64,000 nucleotides of DNA from Zhengitettix transpicula (GCA_037074705.1 CM073594.1:64414509-64478508); one strand, 5' to 3'; numbered from the stretch's first letter, positions 42,901 to 56,600 are shown. Notes: a model not told the origin generated them from the letters alone. Numbers and translations are program-made.

Positions 42901-45900
42901 AGTTTACTCAAGTATATATTTTCTTCTTTTCATCATTTGACTCGTCTGTATAGTGAGTTGTCTTTTTTTTTCACCAGGCCGAATCGAGATGAACTAGGAT
43001 TGACTAGGATTTAAATAATAGTTATCCTTTAATGGGAAACAGCGTCGAATACTATTTTGTAATAGAAATGTATTGTTGACAAGGACAGGGACTTCTTCGG
43101 AACTTCTATCGCCTGGAGAGCTTGCTTCTCCTTCGCTCAATAATAATACAGCGAGTAATTATCATCAAGTATTGTGTTGGGACTTCTCCATTTAATCATG
43201 TCCTAAACTTTCTCACGTCGCTTATCCTTTATAAATATGAATAACTTTGCTGTTATGTAAATGTATGTATACCTTTTTTAAACAACTTCGCCGGCGTTGG
43301 AACAGGCCGTGTGATTTTTCACCCCAAGGTATCTTGCTACAGTTGATTAATTTTGGTGACTCGTAAACCCATTGCAATAATTTTACCTATTTTTATTTTC
43401 CGGTTTGAAATATCGCGAACTTTGTTTACTGCTCTCGGATGGGAAATACTTGTGTGTGTTTGTTTAATCCCTGGGTCACGTAACATGCAGGAAGGTAAAT
43501 ACAGAGAGACGAAACCATTATTTAGCCCGAGGATGTCGTCGAACATGCAAATTCCTTGCGAAGGCCGACGACACTCAAAAGCGACACGACACGGAAAATA
43601 TTAGCTTCGCACCTTGACGGAGACGTGGAGAGAAAAGAGAGTGAGAATTCCTATACGTCATTCAACAGACACGAAAGAGAAAGTGCAATACGTCACAGAC
43701 ATTGGATGAGGTACACTGCGTGCCAAAAGCATTGGGTTCAGAAATTAGGGGATTTTCTTGAAATGAAGAAATTAAAACTCCCATTACGTCTTCCCAGTCT
43801 TCACTGACGGTCATTGGCGAGTCTTGAAGCAGACTACTCACTAAATAATAAGAACTGTGTCTCAATATACGCTTGAATACGTTATTTAATCCCGCACGAA
43901 ACGATGAGGTTTCAAACAACGTTTAAAATGCCGTTTCTGGTCATGACAATTAACATTTCAGTAGGTTATCCTTTGTAGAAGGAGTTTGAAGGGTACAACG
44001 GGGATTGAACGGAAGACTTGCTATTTTGGAAAGCCTTGAAGAAGTTGGAGAAACTCTGGACCTTGAGTCTCGGGAACCTTCGCTCTAACTCCGTAGAATA
44101 CAACCAAGGAAAAGGATGTCCATAGAATCTGTTCAATTTCAAAAATTCGTTAAACGAGAAGTGGCTGTTTTTAGTTTTATTGTTCTTGGTATTGAAGCTT
44201 GCGACTAATAGTGTAAACATTGTAAGAAGAAGTGGGGGGGGGGACACGTTTGAAAATGGTCACTGTCTTAAAAACATGTACTTTCTGTATGGAAAATCGT
44301 TTGTTGCCCTTTTACGAACGAGACTTACATCATTCTGCCTGGATTAATTACAACAGTTGAAGGCCGATATGCGTGTGACCAATGGGAGTTGCTAATAAAG
44401 GAGCAGTATCAAGGGGAATGAGTTTCATGAGATGTAGTTGTGCTGACCAGTGTTGCTTATATTCCTGTGTAATACGTAAAACAGCAAACTTGATTGACAG
44501 TATTATATTAACGAAATCACTGTATCGTGGGATCCGGACAGCGCAGCGTCACGACTAGCAGTGGAAGCGGTGATATATTCTCCTCTAGCGAAACTCGATG
44601 ATCGCTAATCCTAATCGCTTAACGGAGGACTCCACATTAACATTGTACCTGGTCAAAATGATATCAATAATTCATTTGTGACTTGACCTGCGCGACAACT
44701 GTAGTTACGAGTTGACGGATAAAATGTAGAACGTTTCGATGGCTTGCTTCGCCTTGAAGGAGAAGGATCTGTTTTCGCATATCGACCCTGCGTGCACCTT
44801 TCACGCGCTCCTTATAGAGAGACTCAACCTTCGCAGTTAATTGCCGGGCCACGAGGCCTCGCGTTCAGGGGCAAAGCAGGACATTGAAACTCTCGGAGGC
44901 GACGGCCAGCAAGTTGCACTTGGCCCCAAAACCGCCACTGGCCTGTCATGGCCGACCCCGGCCCAGTGAGTCACGGCAGGCTCCTCCTCAGACTTGCTCC
45001 TGGTGATGCAAATCCTGCCCTTTCCATTATTCATTACTGTAGTGTGATCCCAAGGGGCGGTATAAATACTTTTCACTTTTGTCTAAGCATTTACTTTCAA
45101 TTTTTCAATTAAGTAAATTTCGGCCACTATCACCATCACTTGTCCTAAATAAATCAAAAACACTTTTTATGTATCCGTTTCAATTAAAATTTTAATATTT
45201 AATTTTAATTTGTGGAAGTTTGGCAAAAGTTAGAATTTTTTTATGAACATTACCATTTACAATTAACTAAAATACATTAAGTTTCTTCCCTTTGTTTAGC
45301 AGACCTCTTAAGATGTATCTAAAAAATTAATCAAGAAATACAATTAAAATAAGAGTTAATTCCATACAAATAAATTAAGTACTTACATTATTAACTCATT
45401 TTTTATTTATTTTATTTTTGTTTCTTTCCATTATATCTCAACTTTTTAGATACATCTGAAGAGGTCTGCTAAACAAAGGGAAGAAACTTAAAGTATTTTA
45501 GTTAATTGTAATGTTTATAAACACATTCTACCCTTTAGCCAATTTCTACTAATATTTAATACAAGGCAGGTAATGTTGTTCAATTTTTAATTATATGATT
45601 TTATTTGAAAACTGTTGTAACTTGCCTAGTTATAATTCTTTGGAAAATTATTTTATCTGGTTAGATAATGCAACCAAGGTGTTTTTCAGTCTAATTCCCT
45701 TGAACATCCTTGTTTTTGCCAAGTTTATTCTTAGACGTGCCACTTGATTGTTTCTTATTTACGTTGTTTATTAATTTACTATCATTCATTAAAAGAACAC
45801 TTTAGTAAGATTGTTTGGCAAATCCAGTCGGAAACAATTTTATTAAATCAATGTGTCCAATAAAATTTAAAATGAAATTTAGGCAGCAACGTTTCATTCC

Positions 45901-48900
45901 TATTTTTTTGTTACCTTCTTCAGGTGTTGAAAAAATCAGTAATATCATCACACTTATTTTGAAATTTAGAAGGTATTTTGAAAATATCTCATTTAAGTGT
46001 AACTTATCCCATTCATTCTTAAATTTGTAATTCGTTTTGAAATTTAACTTTTACTTTATACAATTTTCCATTATTTTTAGGTTATTAAATTTTGGAACAT
46101 GTGAAGAGGTCCTGAAAAATAGGGATAACACATTATGTATAAAGTTATCTTTCCTTTCCTTCAGCTGATGTTTTGTATACTTCCAATTGCCGTTTCACGG
46201 TCATCTTCACCCGTAATCAGATTCAGTTTTTGTCCATTTTCTGTCCAAGACAAGTCTCAACCCAGCTGCCCCTAGTTACTTGCCTACTAAGGTCAGTGGC
46301 CACCACATTGATGACCTTCTTACAGCGTAGTGCTGAACGCAATTGAATATCTCGAAAGCTCTACGCGGGTAATATTTTTCTGTTCTCTCTGCTTTTCAAT
46401 AGAGAGACACCTAGGTCAGCTTTGAGAGATTGTATTGGCCATACGGCTAGAGTTGTCCGTTGTTCCCATTGAAACAGTCTTCCTGCTGCCTCCGAGCCTG
46501 GTCGAGGCACGATCGACGAATACTGCGTCCTCACAGCAATCTTCAGTCGTCGGAACGGCATGGGACGAGTACAGAGAGCCCTCGACTTACCTGATGCAGG
46601 TTTCTCTAGGGATGTTAGGATCCTTGACTACCTTGTTTCCAGTTCCACATCACCTGTCCTTTATTTTAACTGTTGTTAAGGAAGGGGACGATCGACATGG
46701 ATGACCCTGCAATATCGTGGAAGTTCGTCGACCCTACCCCAGTTTCACTGTAAATACGTGAATTCTTTTGGTCCTGTGTTGCTGAACGTTTCCCTCGTGA
46801 AAGCTCCACAGTTCCAGGCTTACCGTCTTCTAATTGCCACTAACGAAAAGGATACATGCGGAAACGCACATTACATACAACACGCTAAACACATCAAGAC
46901 GACAACGCAAAAAGTGTAGCTATTGTGTTGGCTTTGCTTTCCTCTGATCTAACTAATGATCAATTACCAACATAATTTTTTGCCGTTTAGTGATGAGGAA
47001 GAAAGAGGCTCCGTCGATCGCGTGCCTGTGACGTTTCCTTGAAAGTGCAGGAACGGTTTCCCTTTCTCTGGCAATTTACGTCGTCGTTGTAGTGGCAGCA
47101 CTGCGGGAAGTGCGGCGGACGAGAGTTCCGTATGTAAGAGCGGGTCAACGCTCCGACGAACAGGTTCTGACGGAACTCGACAATCGATTGTTTCCTCCCT
47201 TCAATCAAACAGTCCATCAGCCTTTGCTCCTGAGGTTGCGCACAAACACCGCCAAGTCTCGTGGAAAATCTGACTGAGTTTAGTTGATATTAACTTAATT
47301 TTAAAATTCAATTCTAATCTTCCTCATCCTTGACTGAAGCCATGGATCGTCCTCATGATGTATCCAGTGAACCTCCCAGTTCTCTGTTGGACCTGCAAAC
47401 AGATCTCAATCTCTCTCCAATTGTTCCCAATTGAAAAGATAAAAGCTAACTGAAACGTGGGACGGAAAACGAAAATGTATTTGATGGTTTGAACAGGGAG
47501 AGGGTAGGAAATGAAGGAATTTGTTCTGACTGAAACGGATCGTCACTCGACTCATCCAGAGGATGACGAGGAGCTGCTTGTTGCATGACGTCATTGACGG
47601 AGGATAATTCTGTTTTCAAACGAGGAACATGTGAATACAATTCAAACTGTTCATGAGATCTGTTAATCCGATGGACATTGGAGGTTGCGAGACTTTTCCC
47701 TTTCCTAAGTGTGCCAGCGAGAAAGTGAGTGAGAGGAAGGATCACCAGACTTTGGAGCTTCATTCACTGTCTTGTAAGATGGCCGACCTTACGACGCGGC
47801 TATTCCAGGCTCACGAGTGCTTGCTTGTTATGACGTGCCCCCATTCTCTCCAGCCTCTCTTCCTTTGCATCCAATTGGCTATTTTTAGTTCGTCCAGAGA
47901 GTCTTCGCACTGTAAATATTAATAACTGCATCCGCGGACTTTTGACCCAGGTTTTTCGGCGTGTCTGCGGCCGGAGGAACTCTTGAGACGAGGACTTGGC
48001 TATTATCAGCCTTGCGTCATGCCTTGGCGATTTCTAAGTGGATCTGCCTTACATAAGGAGGCTTTATCGACCCGCCAGGCTCTTCTCGTTATTTTAACTT
48101 GTCTGTTCGCGTCATTTACTGCCAGATATGGCTCAGAGCTCTTCTTCTCTACCCCAAATCTTACATCTTCTGAAATAAATGCGGTATAGGAGAGACCGAA
48201 AGAGCTCCATGTCCAAGGATTTCTTTGCACAAATTTTTTCTTTTCAATAAATAAATATAATGGCCAAACTACTATAGACATGGAAGTCAGGTCAAGCTTT
48301 TCAATTTTATTCAGGATTCATTTATTATTACTAGCAGAGTTTGAAAGGTCCAGGCTGAGAAATTTTGTCAGACAACACCCTGAAGAGGCGTCAAATAATT
48401 ACCGAAACGTAGCGCTGTTAATGAAATAAAATTGGTATAATAAGATTTTTATTTTAAACTGAGTGACCGGCGTTGCCCGGGTATTTATTTAAATTAACCC
48501 GGAGTAGGAATTGATTCGACACTAACCTCTTGCTAACATTTTATTTAAACAGCATGTTAGGAACATTTACCTATGACTGACGTTTTTTCGAAAACTCTCC
48601 TACTAAAATAAGTGTCTAAAAATCTCGACGAATTAAAACAGTAAAAATCCTCTCTACCTTGGTAAAGTATAAAACTACACCTGGCGTCTTAAAGGAGTAA
48701 AGAAATACAACCATTAAAGAAATACAGACCAAAATATAGATCATACCCTAAGAAAATAAAAAAATTCTCCCGGTAACTTAAGAGGGTCAAAACTACTCCG
48801 GGTAACCTTTTCTCACTCGTGTCCACCTCCACGAAGAGGAACTTAAACTCAAAAAACACCATGATTAATGCGACATTTAAACCCAGCGATACCTATAATC

Positions 48901-50573
48901 CCGGAATCGACACTAATATCGGTCTTTTTGCATGATTTTTTTATATAAACCCCTTCCACCATCTTTTGGAGTTAAAATTAGACACTTAAAAATTCTAGAA
49001 TGACACTATCAAATGAAGAGACGTTGGAAACGTTTTATTCGAGGTTAATAATGGCCTTTTAGGAATGTTTTTCAATTCCACCCCCACCCCTAGAGGTGAT
49101 AGGTGTGTCTTAACCTCTCACTGTTTGTTCCTGGATCGTAAGTAACATGTGTATAAAGTTTGTTAGAAATTTGTCTACGAATTTAAGATTGTAAACGAAA
49201 ATTTGTTTCACTCCCACACCTACCCTCTGAGCTACACATTAGCCAGTATGCTAAATGTCCAAATTCATCCCGGCGACTTCTATAAGACCAGTCTCCGTTG
49301 TTTACTCATTACTTTTATGTAACGGCTTTTCACTCACATGCTCCCCCACACCTAGGGGTTTAACTGCAACTTAACTGATGTAGTGAATGTCAAAATTAAA
49401 CTCACCGACTTCTATAACCCTGGATTTGACACCAATCTCTGTTTCGCTTTAAGAAGTATAAATTATACACTAAATACATCTGGATAGAAAATATTAATCT
49501 CACAAACCCGTAAAAGTAATTAATTGACGCTAATATTTCATCCCCGTTCATATATATTGTAATTAACAATTTAATTTTAAGAATTTAATGAATTTGCCTC
49601 ACGTGAAGTGCAAAAATGTAATGATTAAATGGAAGGCTTTTATTAAATGAAAAGATCGAAATTAACAAACAAAATATTTATTTATTTTGTGGCAACAAAA
49701 GATGATTACAAACACAAAATTTGAGATCTTTCTCTCTCTCAGGGCCTCTACTAGGTTTGATAATGGACACAAAGAATTGATTTTAAAATCTTATTAACAA
49801 ACCGTTCACATTTACCTAACAATATGTCGATAGAAAGAAATTAAAAAGAAAAGAAATTAACTTCGATTGACAATTAAAAGAGAACGAAATCTGACTATCC
49901 TTTAATTACGTTTACAATTAATCATTAGTTTGGTTTTGTTACTTACATCTGTCCAGCTGGTACCAGCATTCTTTTGGTTTCTGAAGTACACTATTGCAAA
50001 ATTTTACACTGACTCTAAATATCGACTTACAGAATTTACACTATTGAAGTCAAAACTGATAGGCTCCCAGGAACTCGGATGGTCCTCCTGAATGTCAGCT
50101 ATCTGATGTCTGCTCACCTTATACGAATCCTATGATTTGTACATTTGTTAGTCTTTTACCGCTTTGAACTTAACCTGCAACTTTACTATTCCGGCTGGCT
50201 ATAGACGTAAACTGCTTTTACTTAGCGATATTTACGATGTAATACTTCCGTGAATGTTTTTACTTTGTCTTAAATTCACAACTTTGTTTAATAATACATT
50301 AACGACGGCTAGTCTCTGCTCTAGTATTATTTGTTCCGTCCTCTGAAATGTCCCGCCACCTACTAACAGTTATATTACTTGTTCTGCTCCTCACGATGTT
50401 TTTTTCCGCGAATTGACTCCTAGTTCTCCAGAGTTATAGCGCGCATACGCCATTTTTGACTTTCCGACAAAGCAACAGAGCTCGGCTCCATTGTCGCTTT
50501 GGAAGCTCCTGCCGCTAAAATTAAATTTTATTAAAACCAATTAATGGCCTAATTAATTGAGAGAGAGAGATTG

Positions 50574-50653
<80 letters not shown>

Positions 50654-53600
50654 ATTAATTTTGGAACCTGATAATAGAATATCTTGGAACAAATTGTCGT
50701 ATTGAATGTAATTTTAAGTATTATTTTATCATAATATTAATCTTTTTCAACTATTGTTCACCCGAAGAAGCCCCCGAAATTTGGGACGAAACATGGGTGT
50801 TAGTATATGTTCTTAATTGTATTATCTACATTGTCAATTATTAAATCATTCCTCACTGTTTGACCATTATGATTATTTATTTTACTATTACATGTCGATA
50901 AGTATCAATGTTTTGTTTTCGTAAGTCATGCCATATATTAATGAAGTGTGTCCACAAGTATGCGCGTCCTCCGTATAATAACATGCATTTTAAACATTAT
51001 AATTCCGAACGGATATAGAAGAGCATTTAAGATAATATAAATAAAGAGACTTTAAGTAATAAGGAAGATAGCCAATTGATACAAAATAGTTATAATATAA
51101 ATACCACACAACGTTTCATTTGTATATAAAATGTATTTGGATATTATATTACAGCTAAGGAAAAAGTGTCGAGGTCAAATTAAAAACTCATTTGGATAGG
51201 AAAGCGAGAGACAGCGACGCCGACTTACCTGAGATCATTAGTTGGTCCAGTCTGCCATAGGTGGAAGTTCAAATAATCGAGGGCCTGAGCCGCCTTCGTC
51301 AGGTTCGTTTGTTTCTGTACTCGTTTCTTGTATTCGTTGTAGTCCTTGGCATTCCAATTAAATTGCTGCAAATTTGGTAAACATCGTGACGTCCTTTGCA
51401 GGTGCAGGTCAGGTAGCGCCCCCTCCCCCCCCCCCCCCCCCCACACACACACGCGCGCGCGCGCTTGTGCAGTCAGTCAGTCATGACCACGTCAAGTCTT
51501 TTCTCTATGACGGTATGGTGCAGGAAAAAGTCAATATATTTATCTAAGTGTTTGGGCCCTGATGTGGACCTGCCATCAAGCCATTTTTTTGTTATTGTTT
51601 ATAAGTGTAATAGGTTCCTTGAGGGTAATCCACGTGGTGGTAACTCCCCTTTAATAGCAAAGGAAGGGATTTAAAGGGAGGATGTGGAAGGGTAGAGGAA
51701 GGTAGCCAAGGGTTAACTAGGGCCCCTGGTTGTAGTTTAAGGATCCTACCCGAAATTCGCCTAAAACTGATACAGGACAAACCCTAGAAAACCTGCATCA
51801 GGTTGGTCGGGCATTGGGTACTTGTCCGACGCCCTTCCGATGGCGGGAGAGGGGTTTTCTTTGGGGACGTAGCATTCCCTCGACCAGTTTAGGAGGCAGC
51901 TGGTTGACTGTTCCAGTGGGAATAGCGGACAACTCTTACAAAGGTCTGCGATCCCGGAACGTACATTTCTCTCAACAGGCCGAGGTGCCTTCCCCGTCTC
52001 CGTCTCTCCAGAAACGTTCTAGGCTGATGTTTTACATTGTCCCGTCATCAAGCCTGTTTTTTTTGGGGGGTGTAGACAGGCTATGTATAGGGTAATCCAC
52101 ATAGTGGCAACTCCCCTCTTACAGCATTGGAAAGGGAATTGAAAGGGATGATGCAGAAGGGTGGAGGAAGGTAGCCAAGGGTAACTAGGGCCCCCGGGCT
52201 ATGGTTTAAGGAACCTACCCGGCATTCGCCTAAAAGAAATGCAGGACAAACCCTAGAAAAACCTGCATCAGGTAGGTCGGGCATTGGGTACTTGTCCCAC
52301 ACCCTTCCGATAGCGGGAGAGGAGTTTGCTGTGGGGACGCAGCATTCCCTTCTCCGTGCCTCGACCCGTTTAGGAGGCAGCTGGCCGACTATTCCAATGG
52401 GAATGGCGGACAACTCTTACCGTATGCCCAAGGTCTGAGACCCCGGAACATACACACCTCAAATCAGGCTTGTGCGAACCTTAGTTCAAAAACGGAGAGG
52501 AAAAGGCATCCCCAAAGGTAGCTCCTTCGTATCTCTCCTACAAGGCAGTGCCTGCGGGAGAACATCCCTGATCAAGCCTGTGAATATAACATCCCAAAGT
52601 TGGCCTCCATCTTCAATATGACTGCGCGAAACAGGTGTAAATGAAACGCGTGCTTGGTCGTAGAATAGTTGGACTGCTAAATGCAAGACCTTTATTTTGT
52701 GTAGGGAATAGAACGAAACCTCTTCTCGACCTTGCGGCTCAGTCCACGCGTGCAATTGAAGTTCGAATGACACTTCGGCTCGGGAGCCGTGAAGAGTTGG
52801 GAGCTGGATGAATTGCTCCGCTCTGTAGGAATTCCAAGACTATTCCCTCTCCCTGTATTGCACTTTTCAATCTTTGCACTGAATGGCGTCGTCCTTCCTC
52901 TGTGGACGTGGATGACGGATGTTCGTGTTGGCAGGCAGGACAACCTCAGCCAAGGATAACCGCGGCTCGCCTTGGGCTGCGTCGCCCTCCATCTTCAGTA
53001 TCACGCCGCGCGCGACAAGAAAACCTTCCATTTCTCTTCTTCATTTATGTATATTCCTTTCACAGATAAAATAGGAAAAAAAGAAAAAATTACGTCTGAT
53101 TGGGAAGCCTCCTCAATCCTTTTTTTTCCCCTGAGATAGTCACGCCTTTGCTACATCAGATATGTAGATGACATTTTTTTGTATTGTTAATTCCTCTGAA
53201 ATCAACCTTATAGTCAATACTTTCAATAATTATCATCCCAACTTACAATTCACCGATGAGTTTTAATTGGAGCGTTCACTTAATTTCCTTGATGTCACTG
53301 TATCCATTCACAACACTTCCATTATCACCAACCTTCATACTCTGCACGTGTTCTCAATTATCTTTCTGATCATCCTCCAAACCAAAAGAGAGCTGTGGTA
53401 TACAATCTTGTAGACAGAGCTACGTTACTTTATAACTACAAGTTACATCAACACAACATAAATTATTTAATCTCCAATGAGGACCATTTACATTTTATTA
53501 TTAAACACATAAACATTACATTGAACAAAATCCATTATCCTACTGTCACTCGTCCCCAAACACCTCAAAGCCAAATCCACCAATACTCTTCTTGATTGAA

Positions 53601-56600
53601 AACCACGAGGACCCTACTTGACATTGTGTTGTTTAGAAAATCTATTGCTCTAATTGTGATTCCTGCTACATAGGGCAAACTAAACGTTCCTTAATATCAA
53701 ATTTCCCATTTTAAAAATAACAATTTGTAGTCTCCAAACATATCATCAATTCTAAACATACATTTGATTGGCAAAGTGCTGAGATGCTTCACATTAAATC
53801 AAACATCACAGCAATTAATCTAAAAAATGGACACTGTGAAACTCAACAATTGCTATGATCCCTTCGGCTCTCCAATTGTAGTCTTTGTCAACTGACGAGT
53901 GCAGTTGTGTCGCTCAGGGGCTCTTCTTCGCACCTGACGAGAGGAACAAGGATCCCAGAAACGCTGTGTGGTATTTATCTCTGAATATGCTATCTTTCTT
54001 ATTCATTAAAATTATTATATTACGACATATCTGTGGATCACTGTAGATGACCCGAGGTTAGAAAGAAAATATGTGAACCAAAGATGAAACAAGTAGTAAA
54101 AATTGATATATGATATTAAGACTTATCGTAAGGTTAGACGTCAATAGGAGTTCGGTTTGCAATATTTCAGAGAATTCCTTTTTTAAAAAAATAATTAATA
54201 GAAACGTTTTTAAATTGGAGATTTGCTTTTCTAATAATGAAGTGAGGCACAATTAATTTTATCTTTAAGACGTTTTGCACGGAGGATATTTCGATGTAGG
54301 AATAATAGATATTTAATATTGTTTAAATCAATTGAGAAAATTGGTATAGACGAAACCCCCCCCCCCCCTCCTCCAAAAAATGGGAATATAATAAAATTGA
54401 TATAGAAGTGTGAAATTGTGCTACACTACATTATTTTTGAGAATCGCGTGTGACGTTGTGCATGTTTGTCCTCCACGGAGGCTAATCGTAATCCTGTTGA
54501 CCCACACCTCAGCAGCAGCTGAGTTGCGGCGCCTTCTCTGTGCAGAGGAGATAAGCAGCTGTCCGCGTGGGTTGCGCATCTCTCTCTAGAGTTCATCTGC
54601 ACGACTCCAAGCGAGTAATAGTCGTACAGTGCAAAGGCACGTTCTCATCCCTGCGGCTCTTGATCGGTGGTCGGTCTCCTTGATGCGGGTATTTATAACA
54701 GGGAAGGCCAATATCGACCTTTGCGCACGCAGCGCCCCTGGCGGCCGCTTTCTTGCCAACTTATTTCTGGCTTCGGCGGCCCATGGATTTTTCGTCTCTC
54801 ACCAGGTCATTGTCGCAAGTTCAAATAAACCTGCTAAATACGCAGCAGTCGTTGAGTAGGCCTACGTCGCTAGGAGCGGTCAGTTGTCTGTCCAGAATTA
54901 ATAATTCTGTAACCGTCGTAATTGATCCTCCCTAGTATTTATTCTAAACTTGCCAAACAGTCGGAAAAGGTTCGTTAATTTGGGACTTGATCAGAGGAAT
55001 AAGTTAGTATTATCTCATTGTTGACGTGAGGAAGCCCCAACTTAGGGACGGAACGTGGCGATAGCTTGCAGTGGTAATTAATAAACCCTTTCCGACTGTT
55101 TGGCCACTATATTTACTTATTGTGTAGGGAGATTAATGTTTTTCCACAATGAAATGAGTCTGCACACTTAGCACAGAGCAGGCGACGGTTGCGAGTGACG
55201 TGCCTCTGCTTTGGCTCCCGGAACTTGACCACGAGCTCGTGACCGTGGCGATCGAAATCTGACCCCGATACAAACGTGGGCGAGTGTTGAAGAGCCGATG
55301 TCACGGTGCACGGTGAATACTTGCAACCCTGAGAAGAACAGGCGAGTGGCTGCCTCCAGTGTAAATAAGTCAAAGGTTGTGTCATCCTCGGCCTGGCTTT
55401 GGTGGGACGTAATGACAAGGCTCCACTTCCTCGCGGTTCCCGAGAATTTGAATATTGCACAGAAGCGGTTTCCTTGCCAAGTTGTGGTGCGGGTGGACTC
55501 TGAAACTCGTTACTTTCCTCTTCACCGTGGAAAGCAGAAGCTGGCAACGGTGGCAGAGGCCGTAATAAAAGGCTCGCTTCTTCTCAAGCGTGCGGAATAG
55601 AGAGTTGCAACTGACATTCTGTCATTATCCACAAACCACACAGTATCATCTCTGGACGACGCAAAGAGACTGAAGGAGAATCTCTTGGCAAGAAAGCAAT
55701 TCAATGCAAACGAGTGAACTGCATTCGGTCGCTGAAATGACTGTGTAATTTAATATATACGTAGACTTGGGTGACGTCGCCTCAGGAGACTCATTTATAC
55801 GTTACGGAGAGAGGATATGACGTCACGATCCAAGTGTAAGAGGCTGCTGGGTTTCCGACGGTCAAACATCTTTATATTTGTATCTCGCGTCGCGGTAAGA
55901 ATAGCCAGTGCCTGACCTTGAACTTGGTGGTCTGCTCTTCCCCCGCTTTCTCTCCGCGGAGAAAGTGACGGACGCTTTCTCCCAGCGCCGCGGGCGACGA
56001 CGCCTACGCGCCGCGACGCTGGTGCTTTTGGCAATGACGCACAGTGACGAGGTCAAAGCTCTGCCGCACTAATCCTGTCTCTGCGTCGCCCACAACCTTC
56101 TCTCCTCCTCCTCTGCGTAGTGTTTCAGTTGTTTTAACATAGTTTTCCTCTGTCGCAGGCTCACATGAAGTTCCCGCCGGATTACCCGTACTCGCCTCCC
56201 AGCATCAGGTTCCTGACCAAGGTCTGGCACCCCAACGTCTACGAGGTAAGCGAGGAAGCAGGCTGTGGTGACTGGGGATCCTTCACAGATGGGTGCATGT
56301 CTGTTGTTGTTGTTGCAGAACGGAGATCTGTGCATCTCGATCCTCCACCCGCCCGTGCACGACCCTCAGAGTGGAGAGCTGCCTTGCGAGATGTGGAACC
56401 CCACGCAGAACGTGAGGTGAGGCATCTTCTTCCTCTGCGCCCGCGCGCCGCAGCCGAATGTTTGTAACCGCCTGCGTGTTTCAGGACGATCCTGCTGTCC
56501 GTGATCTCGCTCCTCAACGAGCCCAACACGTTCAGCCCCGCCAACGTGGACGCGTCAGTCATGTTCAGGCGCTGGAGGGACTCCAAGGGCAAGGACAAGG

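Noticed and set aside
52486..52943. Minus-strand ORFs of 83-95 codons after the duplicated unit
   Set aside because: No recognisable family and no flanking splice signals that extend them; treated as chance frames in repeat-derived DNA.
55113..55547. 144-codon minus-strand ORF upstream of UBE2R exon 2
   Set aside because: Lies in GC-rich intronic DNA with an overlapping plus-strand ORF and no recognisable motif.
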